DNA from: Bacillus sp. ISL-55
GTDB taxonomy: Bacteria > Bacillota > Bacilli > Bacillales > Cytobacillaceae
Direction: 5' to 3'
Assembly: GCF_018613155.1 (NCBI RefSeq)
Contig: NZ_JAGGQU010000022.1
Coordinates: 40,770 to 104,769 of the forward strand
Length of the DNA: 64,000 nucleotides
Shown here: positions 52,627 through 62,402 of the stretch, in pieces
How the letters are laid out: every line of letters begins with the position of its first letter
Numbering within the stretch: position 1 is the stretch's first letter
Position numbers and translations under genes: made by a program
Notes under the pieces: model-generated
What the model saw: the letters and a program-made list of their open reading frames with translations, nothing else
Databases searched by the model: none
Told to the model about the DNA's origin: nothing

Positions 52627-54288
52627 TTAAGGGAGCATCGGGATGTCGACGCCTTTTTCTTTCGCTGTTTCAATGGCTTTATCATAGCCTGCATCTGCGT
52701 GGCGGGCTACTCCCATGCCTGGGTCTGAAGTCAGTACTCTTCTAAGTCTCTCTTCAGCAAGATCTGTGCCATCTGCCACTACGACCATTCCTGCGTGAAG
52801 GGAATATCCCATCCCTACTCCGCCGCCATGATGGACAGAGATCCAGGAGCCCCCAGCCGCGACATTGACTAGTGCATTGAGAATTGCCCAGTCGCCGACA
52901 GCGTCGCTTCCGTCTTTCATTGCTTCTGTTTCACGATTGGGAGAAGCAACGGATCCACTATCTAAATGGTCGCGTCCAATTACGATCGGCGCTTTCAGTT
53001 CACCTTTTCGAACGAGTTCATTGATGGCCAATCCCATTTTCACTCGCTCACCATAGCCAAGCCAGCAAATCCTTGAAGGCAGACCCTGGAATTCCACTTT
53101 TTCCTGGGCCATGTCAATCCAGCGCTGAAGGGCTTCATTTTCCGGAAAAAGCTCCTTGATCAGTTGATCTGTCCGGTGGATATCAGCCGGGTCTCCTGAT
53201 AAAGCTGCCCAGCGGAATGGTCCTTTTCCTTCACAGAACAGTGGCCTGATATATGCAGGAACAAAACCAGGGAAATCGAAAGCATGCTCCTCCCCATGAT
53301 CCTTGGCAACCTGACGGATATTATTGCCGTAATCAAAGGTCACTGCACCTCTCCGCTGGAATTCCAGCATGGATGCGACGTGCTTAGCCATTGAGAAAGA
53401 TGATTGCTTTACATACTCTTCAGGATTTTCCACACGAAGTTTAGCTGCTTCTTCCAAAGTAAGACCAACCGGAATATATCCATTTAGCGGGTCATGTGCA
53501 GAAGTCTGGTCTGTTACGATATCAACTTTAAAATTCCTGGACAATAATTCAAGATGTATTTCGGCCGCATTTCCGACCAGACCGATTGATAGGGCTTCGC
53601 CTTTATGCTTGGCTTCTTTTGCCCACTCAATGGCTTCATCGATTGAATGTGTCATCCGGTCGCAATATCGGGTATCAATTCGCTTTTTGATCCGTTCTGG
53701 GTCGACTTCAACTGCTATACACACCCCATCGTTCATCGTGACCGCGAGAGGCTGTGCTCCACCCATGCCTCCCAATCCAGCTGTCAATGTAATAGTATTT
53801 TTCAATGTTCCTCCAAAGTGCTGTCTCGCAACCTCGGCAAATGTTTCATATGTTCCCTGCAGGATTCCCTGAGATCCAATGTAAATCCAGCTCCCTGCAG
53901 TCATTTGCCCGTACATCATCAAGCCTTTTTTATCGAGTTCGTGAAAATGGTCCCAATTCGCCCATTTAGGAACTAATACGGAGTTCGATATCAACACTCT
54001 TGGTGCAGCCTTGTGCGTTTTGAATACAGCAACCGGTTTGCCTGACTGGACGAGCATTGTCTCATCATTTTCCAGCCTGCGCAGCGTATCAACAATTGCA
54101 TCGAATGCCTCCCAGTTCCGCGCTGCTTTGCCAATCCCGCCGTATACAACTAATTCCTCCGGCTTTTCTGCGACCTCTGGATCAAGATTGTTATAAAGCA
54201 TCCTCAATGCCGCTTCTTGCTCCCATCCTTTACATTCCAGTTCAAGACCCTTTTTTGCTTTAATATTTCGCTTTGCTTCGATTGCCAT
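52627..54288 (-). CDS. hutU: Urocanate hydratase
   Basis: About 553 residues from ATG 54288 (AAGGAGTG). The NAD-binding and urocanase core are plain: [60 protein letters not shown], and the C-terminal [19 protein letters not shown]. The enzyme converts urocanate to imidazolone propionate. Full length. 29 bases downstream of hutH. Confidence 0.96.
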   Translation of the reverse strand: MAIEAKRNIKAKKGLELECKGWEQEAALRMLYNNLDPEVAEKPEELVVYGGIGKAARNWEAFDAIVDTLRRLENDETMLVQSGKPVAVFKTHKAAPRVLISNSVLVPKWANWDHFHELDKKGLMMYGQMTAGSWIYIGSQGILQGTYETFAEVARQHFGGTLKNTITLTAGLGGMGGAQPLAVTMNDGVCIAVEVDPERIKKRIDTRYCDRMTHSIDEAIEWAKEAKHKGEALSIGLVGNAAEIHLELLSRNFKVDIVTDQTSAHDPLNGYIPVGLTLEEAAKLRVENPEEYVKQSSFSMAKHVASMLEFQRRGAVTFDYGNNIRQVAKDHGEEHAFDFPGFVPAYIRPLFCEGKGPFRWAALSGDPADIHRTDQLIKELFPENEALQRWIDMAQEKVEFQGLPSRICWLGYGERVKMGLAINELVRKGELKAPIVIGRDHLDSGSVASPNRETEAMKDGSDAVGDWAILNALVNVAAGGSWISVHHGGGVGMGYSLHAGMVVVADGTDLAEERLRRVLTSDPGMGVARHADAGYDKAIETAKEKGVDIPMLP

Positions 54289-54317
54289 TGTTTCCACACT
54301 CCTTAATTTTTAAGTTT

Positions 54318-55838
54318 TTAAACCAGGCTTTCCTGACTTTTTATAGCTGTCCACTGGCGTCTATTTTTTTTTAGCCATTCTGCAAGTCTTTCGATATCTT
54401 CAGAGAAAATTCGGTCCTCAGTAATAGAAGGAACTATTTTTCTTGCTTCCTCATAGAAGCTCCTTGTTTTAGGTGCCATTTTTTCTACACCACGATATTG
54501 GACTGCCTGCAGGGCACAAATACATTCAATTGCCAAAACACGTCTGACGTTCTGTATGATACTGTGTGCATGTCGGGCAGCAATCGTTCCCATGCTCACA
54601 TGATCCTCCTGATTGGCAGAGGATGGGATGGAATCCACACTTGCAGGATGAGCAAGGGTCTTATTTTCAGAAACTAGTGACGCAGCACTGTATTGCATGA
54701 TCATCGCACCAGATTGGAGTCCCGGTTGTGGACTTAAGAAAGGGGGCAGATCATTTAATTGTGGGTTTACCAGTCTTTCAATCCTTCTTTCAGAGATACT
54801 GGCAAATTCAGCAACAGCTATTTTCATAAAATCCATCGCGATTGCAATAGGCTGTCCGTGGAAATTGCCTCCCGAAATGACGGTTTCTCCCCCGTCAAAA
54901 ATAAGCGGATTATCCGTAGCTGCATTCATTTCGATCTCTAGCTTTTCTTTTACATAATCAAGAGCTTGCCATGAAGCTCCATGTACCTGAGGAATACATC
55001 TTAATGAATAAGCGTCCTGGACCCTTTTTTCGCCCTGGCGAGTCGTAAGGTTGCTGCCAGCCAGTAAATTTCTCATGCGCTCCGCTACATCCATTTGCTG
55101 CTGGTAGCCGCGCACTTCATGAATCGCGGGATGGAATGCATCAATGACACCTTCTAGACCTTCCATTGTAAGAGCGGCAATCCATTCTGATTGATTTGCC
55201 AGATCATTTGCTTCAATCCAGTTGACAACACCCATTGCCGTCATTGCCTGGGTCCCATTAATGAGGGCAAGACCTTCTTTTGCCTGTAATACAATGGGCT
55301 CAAGACCCTCTTTGTTATATGCCTCTTCTGTTGCACAAACCCTTCCCTCATAAAACACTTTGCCCTCACCTAACAGTACCAGCGCCAGATGCGACAGTGG
55401 CGCTAAATCACCCGAAGCGCCAAGTGAGCCTTGCTGCGGGACAACCGGATGGATCTGCAGGTTAAGCAATTCCTTCAGCCTCTCAGCGATTACCGGCCTG
55501 ATCCCGGAAAACCCTTTAATCAACGCATTAAGCCTGAGTAGGACCATGGCACGTGAAACGACTTCGGGAAATGGTTCTCCTACACCGCATGCATGTGACC
55601 TGATCAGGTTTAGCTGCAATGCATTGACATCCTGTTCATTAATGATGACATCACTGAATTTGCCGAATCCTGTATTGATGCCATAAATCGTACGCTTGTC
55701 GGCAACGATTTTCTCTACTGCTTCCCTGCTTTCAACAACCTTCTTCATACTATCAGGACTGATAGCGACTACCTCGTCAAGATAGCAAACCTGCCTGATT
55801 TGCTCCAAAGTTAACGTTGCACCAGTTAAAACAACCAT
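54318..55838 (-). CDS. hutH: Histidine ammonia-lyase
   Basis: About 506 residues from ATG 55838 (GGAGG). The self-made MIO cofactor triad Ala-Ser-Gly is in [17 protein letters not shown] (about 141-143). It removes ammonia from histidine to give urocanate, the first step. Between hutP and hutH lies a hairpin at 55873-55912, so hutH and the genes after it depend on HutP antitermination. Confidence 0.96.
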   Translation of the reverse strand: MVVLTGATLTLEQIRQVCYLDEVVAISPDSMKKVVESREAVEKIVADKRTIYGINTGFGKFSDVIINEQDVNALQLNLIRSHACGVGEPFPEVVSRAMVLLRLNALIKGFSGIRPVIAERLKELLNLQIHPVVPQQGSLGASGDLAPLSHLALVLLGEGKVFYEGRVCATEEAYNKEGLEPIVLQAKEGLALINGTQAMTAMGVVNWIEANDLANQSEWIAALTMEGLEGVIDAFHPAIHEVRGYQQQMDVAERMRNLLAGSNLTTRQGEKRVQDAYSLRCIPQVHGASWQALDYVKEKLEIEMNAATDNPLIFDGGETVISGGNFHGQPIAIAMDFMKIAVAEFASISERRIERLVNPQLNDLPPFLSPQPGLQSGAMIMQYSAASLVSENKTLAHPASVDSIPSSANQEDHVSMGTIAARHAHSIIQNVRRVLAIECICALQAVQYRGVEKMAPKTRSFYEEARKIVPSITEDRIFSEDIERLAEWLKKNRRQWTAIKSQESLV

Positions 55839-55860
55839 TCTCGCAACCTCCAAATATGTG

Positions 55861-55925
55861 GATAAAATAAAAAGGAGACGACAATGGCATACTTAAACCA
55901 TCATCGCCTCCTACTGACTAGTGGA
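55861..55925 (-). promoter_or_regulatory. HutP-controlled terminator/antiterminator leader before hutH
   Basis: On the minus strand AGGAGGCGA (complement 55904-55912) pairs with TCGTCTCCT (55873-55881), then TTTTATTTTATC. TAG triplets precede (CTAGTCAGTAG). In B. subtilis, HutP with histidine and Mg binds UAG-type triplets here to prevent termination. Confidence 0.8.
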
Positions 55926-55942
55926 CTATAGGCAATGTAACT

Positions 55943-56377
55943 TTATATATGATTGATTCCTAAACCAACCGTTTCGTGTTCAGATCCTTTTACAGGAGCG
56001 CCAATCGTTCCATAAAATGCGACTGCAATCCATTCTCCTTCATCTTCAGCTGTAAAAGGTGTTCCACGGACAACGGCAAAGCGAAGACCTACAGTGCGGC
56101 TCATTTCTCCAATGGATAAATGACCTCGCGTGACCCCCTCCATCCCTTCCATGATCGCATGGTATAGTGCATGGGTTTCACGGTATAATTTGGGATGTAT
56201 GAGGCCATGGCGTTTGGCAGCTGTTTCCACTGCGGAAATAACTTTTTGCATGTTCATCGATCCTACTTTGCCAAGGCAATAGCTTACATCTTTTAAACTA
56301 TCCTGAAAGAAAGCCATTTCTTCCTCTGTAAAAGACGCAAGCAGGACCGCTGTTTTCCCAATCGCAATTTTGCTCAT
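55943..56377 (-). CDS. hutP: HutP, histidine-dependent antiterminator of the hut operon
   Basis: The 144-residue protein corresponds in length (B. subtilis 148) and in its core ([20 protein letters not shown], then [20 protein letters not shown]) to HutP. It is an RNA-binding hexamer that, with L-histidine and Mg2+, stops the terminator before hutH from forming. First gene of the operon, with a strong sigma-A promoter upstream. Confidence 0.93.
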   Translation of the reverse strand: MSKIAIGKTAVLLASFTEEEMAFFQDSLKDVSYCLGKVGSMNMQKVISAVETAAKRHGLIHPKLYRETHALYHAIMEGMEGVTRGHLSIGEMSRTVGLRFAVVRGTPFTAEDEGEWIAVAFYGTIGAPVKGSEHETVGLGINHI

Positions 56378-56426
56378 GACTAACCCCGTTTTCTGAATTT
56401 TAACTATTGACTAATAACTTATATTA

Positions 56427-56455
56427 ATTTTATGTTTCCTTAATGCCATTGTCAA
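56427..56455 (-). promoter_or_regulatory. Strong sigma-A promoter of the hut operon
   Basis: On the minus strand TTGACA (56450-56455), exactly 17 bp, TAAAAT (56427-56432). Just upstream a dyad TACTAT / ATAGTA (56472-56489) could be an operator. Confidence 0.87.
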
Positions 56456-56512
56456 CACATATGGTAAATTTTACTATTCTAATATAGTAGTATGATACCA
56501 TGCTAAAGTATT

Positions 56513-56533
56513 AAAAAAGCGCCAAATAGGCGC
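56513..56533 (-). terminator. Terminator of the 56.5-57.1 kb gene
   Basis: Stem GCGCC / GGCGC (56519-56523 with 56529-56533) with a five-base loop and TTTTTT on the minus strand. Only 5 bp, but GC-only and ideally placed. Confidence 0.75.
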
Positions 56534-56537
56534 CAGA

Positions 56538-57122
56538 TTATTGCTTGTTTTCAACTGACTCTGCCAGCCCGAACAGGAAACCGTAAATGAGGGTATAAGC
56601 CTCGCCAACAGATAAATCCTCATTGTATCCATCCAGTCCATTCAACGGGAAATTCAGGCTCCATACACCTTCATTGGCATCAAACATCAAATTATACCTA
56701 GACCCTTCACCATGGAGGTTCTCCTCCAGGTATTTCTTGATGCCAGAACCATATTTCTTCTGAAGCTTAAGTCCCAGCATGACATCATATGTTCCGAACA
56801 CATCATCTTTTTCCAGGCTCACGGCATCAACACCGATCAGGTCGAACCATTTGGATTCCAAATACATAAATTCATTTTTTCGCTCTTTAAAATAACCAAT
56901 TGGCTGATTCAGGAACTCAAATGATTCCTCACCCAGGAACTCCTCGGTTTCTTTGTTGCCTCTTTCAACATAAGCATCCGCAAAACGAACATCTGAATCT
57001 AATTCTTTTACTTCAACTTCTTGAAGCAGTCCATGACGTTGTGCATATTCTTTTTCTTCAGTATGTAATTCAACTGGATCCTTCAGAGTTGTTATATACT
57101 TCTCCACCTGTTTTTTCAACAT
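56538..57122 (-). CDS. Conserved hypothetical protein (Bacillaceae, about 194 residues)
   Basis: From ATG 57122 (ATGGAGG) a soluble acidic protein starting MLKKQVEKYITTLKDPVELH. Patterns such as HGLLQEVEVKE, RFADAYVERGNKETEEFLGE and DDVFGTYDVMLGLKLQKKYG look conserved. I recall similar Bacillaceae proteins carrying an unconvincing branched-chain aminotransferase label, but no PLP lysine context is visible here. Function not assigned. It lies alone between hut and coat genes. Confidence 0.62.
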   Translation of the reverse strand: MLKKQVEKYITTLKDPVELHTEEKEYAQRHGLLQEVEVKELDSDVRFADAYVERGNKETEEFLGEESFEFLNQPIGYFKERKNEFMYLESKWFDLIGVDAVSLEKDDVFGTYDVMLGLKLQKKYGSGIKKYLEENLHGEGSRYNLMFDANEGVWSLNFPLNGLDGYNEDLSVGEAYTLIYGFLFGLAESVENKQ

Positions 57123-57317
57123 ATTTGTTGCCTCCATATTTATTTCGCTGCTATTTATATTGAATGGTAAATAGGCAAATAGCAAATATTCTTTATCAGT
57201 TTTCCCAAAATTTAATGAAGAATTTCGTCTGTATAGTCACATCCCCATACAAACCACTGCTTTTCCCCATATCCTGTTAATACATCACCACTCTATAAGA
57301 AAGGAGAGGCGCTTTTT

Positions 57318-58007
57318 ATGAATTATTATTACAAAGATGACCATCGACCTGATGATGATTACGATCACAAAAAGAAACAGTCTAATCGCGGTATGGAGAA
57401 ACGGACGCATAAAGATAAGCACAAGGATTGGGACGATCATAAAGATTGGGATCATCGCAAGGATAGAGATAATCATAAAGACATGGATCACGATTTTCAT
57501 GACTGTGGCTGCAAAAAAGATCATGATGATCATCATTCCCACAGCTGCGTTTGCAAAAAGGTTAGGGATATTAATGAAGCACAGCATGAAGTTACCCGCA
57601 AAAAACACGGCTGTGATGTAAGCTGTGATCGGTCAATCAAAGAACTCCTTAATCAATGTAAACAGTCAAACTTCGATACCATACCTTTCAAATTATTATG
57701 CGGATGCAGTAAAGGTGACTGCGAGACCTTCGTCGGTACTGGAGTTGTTAAAATTAATGGCTGCTTTTATGACATTAAGTCTACTTTCTTCCGTGTAGTT
57801 GATTTTACGAAAGGTTCCAATTGCTGTGCGATCCTAGAATTGCTCTGTCCAGAACGATGCGAAGGAAAACATAATGGAATTGAGGGATTCGTCAGGACTG
57901 GAGCGTGCTTTGAAGTCGATTTAAAAGACTTTGTCGGAATTACATGCTTCCCACCTGTAAAAGCAAAAAAGATGGACCCTAAGAAGCTATTATGCTCTGG
58001 ACGCTAA
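57318..58007 (+). CDS. Cysteine-rich spore coat/exosporium protein, CotY/CotZ/ExsY family
   Basis: The 229-residue protein has an unusual N-terminal extension of about 65 residues made of Asp/His/Lys repeats (KDWDDHKDWDHRKDRDNHKD), then CGCKKDHDDHHSHSCVCKK, and a CotZ/ExsY domain with regular cysteines (LLCGCSKGDCETFVGTGVVK; NCCAILELLCPERCEG; ITCFPPVKAKK). ExsY/CotY proteins self-assemble by disulfides into the outermost spore shell. RBS AAAGGAGAGG precedes ATG. The charged repeat tail is the odd part. Confidence 0.9.
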   Translation: MNYYYKDDHRPDDDYDHKKKQSNRGMEKRTHKDKHKDWDDHKDWDHRKDRDNHKDMDHDFHDCGCKKDHDDHHSHSCVCKKVRDINEAQHEVTRKKHGCDVSCDRSIKELLNQCKQSNFDTIPFKLLCGCSKGDCETFVGTGVVKINGCFYDIKSTFFRVVDFTKGSNCCAILELLCPERCEGKHNGIEGFVRTGACFEVDLKDFVGITCFPPVKAKKMDPKKLLCSGR

Positions 58008-58009
58008 TT

Positions 58010-58052
58010 CCCCGCATAGCTCAACAGCCCCGCTATATGTGGGGTTTTTTAA
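58010..58052 (+). terminator. Terminator of the CotY/ExsY-like gene
   Basis: Arms CCCCGCATAGC / GCTATATGTGGGG with a two-base bulge, then TTTTTT. Confidence 0.8.
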
Positions 58053-58241
58053 TGTAAAATAATCCGCTCTTGTCCCGAAAACTCTCAACTTTTTCTTCCA
58101 AAGAAAAAAATATGTGATTGCCCTCTATCATTCGTCTATTCATTTAGATGTGTACTGGCATATAAAATAGTAAGTCAAAAGAAAGGAGCAGACTTTTACT
58201 GTTTCTTACTGCTTTTGATTAAAAAAAAAGGAGTGAAAGAT

Positions 58242-59057
58242 ATGAAGAGAAATACAGGTTGCAACTCAAACCATGGCTGCCCGCCACAGCTTTCATGTGA
58301 TGAAGCAAAAACGCTTCGGGTTGATTGCGATAATGATTCTTACTATCCTTATGGCAACTACCTTCAGTACCCAGTCGCTGACATTGATGTTGCATTGGCA
58401 GAAGTTGAGCTACAGGTAGAAGTTGAAAGTGACATTGAACTGCCAACTGCAGCGCGTGAGATCAAACAAATGCGCAGGAATGTTTCCTTGACACAATGCA
58501 AGGCGATTCGTTCTGCAATGGACTATGACAAGGTAAAACTCTATATATCCGGTGTTGTTCATAAGAATATCCAATATGTAGAACAATGCAGCGGAGTATT
58601 GAAGGACTACAGCGTAGATGTGCCATTTACTTGCAGCCAGGCTGTCAAAGTTTACAATTACCCAGATTACGAACATTTGAGCCAAAAGAACACCGTTTAC
58701 GAAAGAAGATTCATTGACAAGAAAGGCCACGGTGCTGATAACTGTACTTCTGGTGCGTATACGTATGAGTACTATAATGAGCCGATTGACTGCAAACTTC
58801 TTGCATCCTTTGTCAACGATCTGGATCTTTACAAGGATTTTGACAACTGGGGAAGATTCAACCGCATCACTGAAAAGATGGAAGTTGGCTTATTCTTCAA
58901 ATTGCTTCAAAAGCAGCAGGTTAACTTGGGCTATTGCTACGGCGGCAAAGAAGAAGAGTCCTCATCTTCTTCCTGTGACACAGGTTATAAGATGGCTCAT
59001 CAGCCAAAAAGCATGAAGGACAGGATGAAAGAGTTAATGAAACGCCATGAAGGTTAA
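58242..59057 (+). CDS. CsxC-like spore coat/exosporium protein
   Basis: From ATG 58242 (AAAAAAGGAGTG) 271 residues. N-terminal Cys-rich lead (NTGCNSNHGCPPQLSCDEAK), then a domain shared with three neighbouring genes: VADIDVALAEVELQVEVESD, TAAREIKQMRRNVSLTQCKA, YISGVVHKNIQYVEQCSG and YSVDVPFTCSQAVKVYN. It ends with a Ser-rich then basic tail (KSMKDRMKELMKRHEG). The shared pattern resembles CsxC, a clostridial exosporium protein; role is thus inferred as surface structure of spores. Confidence 0.72.
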   Translation: MKRNTGCNSNHGCPPQLSCDEAKTLRVDCDNDSYYPYGNYLQYPVADIDVALAEVELQVEVESDIELPTAAREIKQMRRNVSLTQCKAIRSAMDYDKVKLYISGVVHKNIQYVEQCSGVLKDYSVDVPFTCSQAVKVYNYPDYEHLSQKNTVYERRFIDKKGHGADNCTSGAYTYEYYNEPIDCKLLASFVNDLDLYKDFDNWGRFNRITEKMEVGLFFKLLQKQQVNLGYCYGGKEEESSSSSCDTGYKMAHQPKSMKDRMKELMKRHEG

Positions 59058-59066
59058 CATGCATCA

Positions 59067-59098
59067 AGGGTGTCTCACACGAGGCACCCTGTTTTCCT
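59067..59098. terminator. Terminator between convergent coat-type genes
   Basis: AGGGTGTCTC pairs with GAGGCACCCT (59067-59076 with 59081-59090), then GTTTTCC. Confidence 0.75.
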
Positions 59099-60201
59099 TA
59101 CAGTGAAAGTAACTTTTGTAAATCCAAGCATTGTTTTTGATATAAATCAATTTTCATCCTTGCCGTCCCCTGAATCATCACTCGGTCGTTTTGAACGAAT
59201 TGTTCATTCCATACGCAATGCAAACTTGATAGACTATAATTCACTTTTTCTACTAAGTTCTCCCTATATTCGCGTGTATACCCTTCTTCTATACCAAGAC
59301 TTGAAGTGAATAAGTATTCCTTGCTGTCTTTGGAAGATAGTTCTGGCCTATGAATCCATTTTACCGGAATGATTTTTTTCCAAGGGATGTGAATCTTAAG
59401 TGAATGCATTGTCCCTGTATTGTCAGCACTTACATAATCTATGTTTATCAAAAGTATTCCTTTAGTGAATAAATTGGCTGACGGGAGTAAAACCTCAGCA
59501 TCAATCGATTGAAGCGAGCACTCTACATTAGAAACAGATGAAATCTGCCTTGAGAGGCTGAATGTATCAAAGATATCTATCTCAAGGTCAACATCTGCCA
59601 GGTGTAAAGGAAGTCTCACCTTCGTCATTTCTGTCCTATTATTTTTTCCGCTGTATGCCGCCGTAGCCAATTTCATAGGTTCCGAAGATGATTCAGATGA
59701 TTCATATTGAAAATCAACTGATTCCTCTTGGTTTTCGTAATAATGAGGTTCATCACCTGACTCTTCTATAGGTGATAACTGATCGTCAGATTCCTCTTCA
59801 TAAACGAAACTGCTGGACTCTTCATATATTTTTTCATCAGAGGATTCATCAAATCCTCCCTGAATTTCTTCCTTAAAATGTTCCTCCACTTCATCAACTA
59901 TTTTCATCGAATCACTTGATTCTTCCTCTTCCTCATCTATTGTAAATCGTCTTTTTAATGCGGAAGGCTTTTCTTCAACGCTTTTAATAACAGGAGGAGC
60001 GAGGATCAATGGCATGCCTGAACTCTTTGCTTTGGGACGCACTCTGTTTTCATTGACATTCTCGGCAAGATTTTTATCGATTTCATCAAAAACTTTTTCA
60101 AGCTCTGATTCACTTTGTAATCCCCTGGGATCCACAGAATTTTTTCCCCAATTGCCCTGGAACAGATTCATTTCATGGAACGTTCTATTTCTGTTTTCCA
60201 T
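59098..60201 (-). CDS. CsxC-like protein with long acidic Ser/Glu insert
   Basis: About 367 residues. Residues 90-175 are dominated by Glu, Asp and Ser (DEEEEESSDSMKIVDEVEEH; SDEKIYEESSSFVYEEESDD), followed by a divergent copy of the family domain (VRLPLHLADVDLEIDIF ... SANLFTKGILLINIDYVSAD ... MHSLKIHIPWKKIIPVKW). It could be a spore-surface adhesin or phospho-scaffold; this is inference. The start is ATG 60201 or TTG 60207; no ribosome site directly precedes either, while GGAGGGT about 40 bases upstream can pair with ACCCTCC. Confidence 0.65.
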   Translation of the reverse strand: MENRNRTFHEMNLFQGNWGKNSVDPRGLQSESELEKVFDEIDKNLAENVNENRVRPKAKSSGMPLILAPPVIKSVEEKPSALKRRFTIDEEEEESSDSMKIVDEVEEHFKEEIQGGFDESSDEKIYEESSSFVYEEESDDQLSPIEESGDEPHYYENQEESVDFQYESSESSSEPMKLATAAYSGKNNRTEMTKVRLPLHLADVDLEIDIFDTFSLSRQISSVSNVECSLQSIDAEVLLPSANLFTKGILLINIDYVSADNTGTMHSLKIHIPWKKIIPVKWIHRPELSSKDSKEYLFTSSLGIEEGYTREYRENLVEKVNYSLSSLHCVWNEQFVQNDRVMIQGTARMKIDLYQKQCLDLQKLLSL

Positions 60202-60263
60202 CTTCAATGGGAGGGTCTGCTTTTATTGCAACCTATCCCTACCCTCCTTTCTCTCTAGAGATA

Positions 60264-60308
60264 AAAACATAAAGGGGCATATACTATTGTTGCCTAGTAT
60301 AATACCCC
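60264..60308 (-). terminator. Terminator of the CsxC-like gene at 60.3 kb
   Basis: GGGGTATTATACTA / TAGTATATGCCCC (imperfect, loop GGCAACAA), followed on the minus strand by TTTATGTTTTTATC. Confidence 0.72.
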
Positions 60309-60324
60309 GCCATTTATCTAATAT

Positions 60325-61104
60325 TTATTCTGATTCGTCATAGCAATCTGGATCATTTGTTGCTGATGAAACGCGGATTTGTTGATTTTGAAGTACTCGT
60401 ACTGTAAAATCAATGACCATTTTTTCTTCGATTGTCTGGAAATATCCTTCATCAATCGGTGAAGTTGTTGGAAGCGGCTGACGGTCAATCGCTTCATCCC
60501 ATTCAATGATTTGGCTGGAGACTAATTCGCAGAAAGGCAATTCATTATAATGCTGCGAGCTTTCCTGGTGGAACTGGCTCAAATCGCTGGTCAGCAATTC
60601 ATCTTTTTCCGGGAATCCCGTTGACAATGGTTTTGAGACAAAGAAATCAAATTCCTTCCGGTTGTTAACTTGAGGCATTACCGGCTTCGAAAGGAAGTTC
60701 TTTACCTCTGTTACTACCTGGAACGGAATATCTACTGTATAAGAATGCAAGTCGGAAGCTACTGAAGATGATGATGAAGCTTCGATTTCCTGACTCGGAC
60801 TTGCATATTGTATATTCTTTCTGACAAACCCTTTGATAAATAATTTATTTGTCGGCAATAGCAGTCTGCATTGGGTCAGCTTTATTCTCTTTTTAATATC
60901 CTTGATCTCAAGCACTGGTTCTGGAAAATTAATCATCGTATCCAGATTCACATGCAGGGTCAATTCAGCAAGAACGACAGGAACTTTGGTAACCACCTTT
61001 CCAAGACTTACATGCGGATGATGGTGTTGAGGTGAGCACTCAAAATGATCAGTTGAAGGCTTACACTCAAAATCAGGCTTTTTATTTTTATCTAATTCAA
61101 ACAT
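60325..61104 (-). CDS. CsxC-like spore coat/exosporium protein
   Basis: The 259-residue protein starts with a Cys/His-rich lead (FECKPSTDHFECSPQHHHPH) and continues with the family domain: VPVVLAELTLHVNLDTMINF, PVLEIKDIKKRIKLTQCRLL, FIKGFVRKNIQYASPSQ and YTVDIPFQVVTEVKNF. The C-terminal half (ELLTSDLSQFHQESSQHYNE; IIEWDEAIDRQPLP) is nearly the same as in the next gene, so they are recent duplicates. RBS AAGGAGGAG precedes ATG 61104. A sigma-K-like promoter lies at 61145-61171, giving late mother-cell expression. Confidence 0.75.
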   Translation of the reverse strand: MFELDKNKKPDFECKPSTDHFECSPQHHHPHVSLGKVVTKVPVVLAELTLHVNLDTMINFPEPVLEIKDIKKRIKLTQCRLLLPTNKLFIKGFVRKNIQYASPSQEIEASSSSSVASDLHSYTVDIPFQVVTEVKNFLSKPVMPQVNNRKEFDFFVSKPLSTGFPEKDELLTSDLSQFHQESSQHYNELPFCELVSSQIIEWDEAIDRQPLPTTSPIDEGYFQTIEEKMVIDFTVRVLQNQQIRVSSATNDPDCYDESE

Positions 61105-61144
61105 ACATGGCTCCTCCTTAAAACTCCTTAGAGTGAAGATGCTT

Positions 61145-61171
61145 TATCCTATGCACTTTGATTTTCTGGGT
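61145..61171 (-). promoter_or_regulatory. Possible sigma-K promoter
   Basis: On the minus strand AC (61170-61171), 16 bp, CATAGGATA (61145-61153), fitting the sigma-K pattern AC-N16/17-CATANNNTA. The coding start is 41 bases downstream. The rest of 61187-61340 is AT-rich, without other features I can support. Confidence 0.6.
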
Positions 61172-61344
61172 CTAGGCATTTGCCCTTATTCAATTACAAA
61201 ATTCGGGCCAGTACCCAATGACATCCCTTTATATTGCTGGGAATGTACATGCCAAAGCCAATGGCAAAATTTTTTTAAATCTTTTTTTTACTTCTATTGG
61301 TAATTAGCAAAAAGTGATAATCGTGAATATGTATGATGCATAAA

Positions 61345-61386
61345 GAAAAAACATGGCGGCTCCAGATTTTTCTGGACTTCGCCATG
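61345..61386 (-). terminator. Terminator of the CsxC-like gene at 61.4 kb
   Basis: Outer stem CATGGCG / CGCCATG, inner TCCAG / CTGGA, then TTTTTTC on the minus strand. Confidence 0.85.
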
Positions 61387-61432
61387 CTTTTATCATCTTG
61401 CATACTACTGGATAATGGAATTCTGCTATTTC

Positions 61433-62200
61433 TTAATCCTCATCGAATAAATCAGAGATATCGATTTGCTGGTTTTGATAAACTCTTACACGGAATTGCA
61501 GGAATGTTTTTTCGATGATCGTTTTGAATGTTCCTTCTTCGAATGGTCCATTATGAGGCAAAGGATAACGGTCGATTGCTTCATCCCATTGAACAATGCT
61601 GCTTTCCACTAATTCACAATATGTGATTGGATTATAGTTCTGAGTGCTTACCTGATGGAATTGAGACAAGTCGCTTGATAATAATTCGTCCTTTTCAGGG
61701 AATCCATGCCCTAGCTTCTGAGCTCTGAAGAAATCAAATTCATCACGAGTATTCGCTACAGGCAAAATCGGTCCTCTAATGAAGCGATCGCGTGTCAGAA
61801 CAGTTACACACTCAAAAGGAACATCAACAGTCAAAGAGCGCATTTCTGATGATACACAATCACTCTTAGCGTGATGGCAAGGTGTAGCATACTGGATATT
61901 CTTCCGGATGTAGCCTTTGATGAACAACGGGACGCCTGCCGTAGGGAATGTAGTCCCTAGAAGCAATCTGCATTGGACAATTTTCACCCGCTTTTTAATA
62001 TCCTTAATTTCAAGTACTGGGTCAGGGAAGTGGATTTCCGCAACAAGGTGATCTGTTACTCTGACATCAGCCAGGGTTATTGGTAGGTTGGCAAGAGGTC
62101 CTACTCCAGCCGGAACCGCCCTAACATTTTCGCATTCTGGCATTGAAGCAGATTTATTCACATTCACGCATCCATGCTTACCTTTATGGTCACTAGTCAT
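61433..62200 (-). CDS. CsxC-like spore coat/exosporium protein
   Basis: From ATG 62200 (AAAGGAGGAA) 255 residues. Cys-containing lead (HGCVNVNKSASMPECENVRA) then the same domain as its neighbour: PVLEIKDIKKRVKIVQCRLL, FIKGYIRKNIQYATPCHHA, LTVDVPFECVTVLTRDRF, ELLSSDLSQFHQVSTQNYNP and IVQWDEAIDRYPLP. More cysteines remain than in the 60.3-kb copy. The gene family cluster suggests layered assembly of a spore surface structure. Confidence 0.75.
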   Translation of the reverse strand: MTSDHKGKHGCVNVNKSASMPECENVRAVPAGVGPLANLPITLADVRVTDHLVAEIHFPDPVLEIKDIKKRVKIVQCRLLLGTTFPTAGVPLFIKGYIRKNIQYATPCHHAKSDCVSSEMRSLTVDVPFECVTVLTRDRFIRGPILPVANTRDEFDFFRAQKLGHGFPEKDELLSSDLSQFHQVSTQNYNPITYCELVESSIVQWDEAIDRYPLPHNGPFEEGTFKTIIEKTFLQFRVRVYQNQQIDISDLFDED

Positions 62201-62402
62201 TATATTTCCTCCTTTAATTTTCTTATACAATTTATCCTATTCCTCCTAGATTTTTTGGACTAGATGAATGAATCAGCACAAATGCGGATTTTTTACAGAT
62301 ATTGAATTTTTTCTTATTTTTTAAATTCTTTACTACATAAAAACTAGGTACTTGCACAATTGAACTTGCCTTTTGCATAGGATTCAAAAGGAGGAGGATA
62401 AA

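Noticed and set aside
57180..57317. Sigma-K promoters before the CotX- and CotY/ExsY-like genes
   Set aside because: No CATANNNTA with a correctly spaced AC could be found; only the 61.1-kb gene has a credible one.
57285..57608. 107-codon hydrophobic frame opposite the CotY/ExsY-like gene
   Set aside because: It is the complement of Asp/His/Lys codons (ATC, ATG, TTT), which yields false membrane-like sequence.
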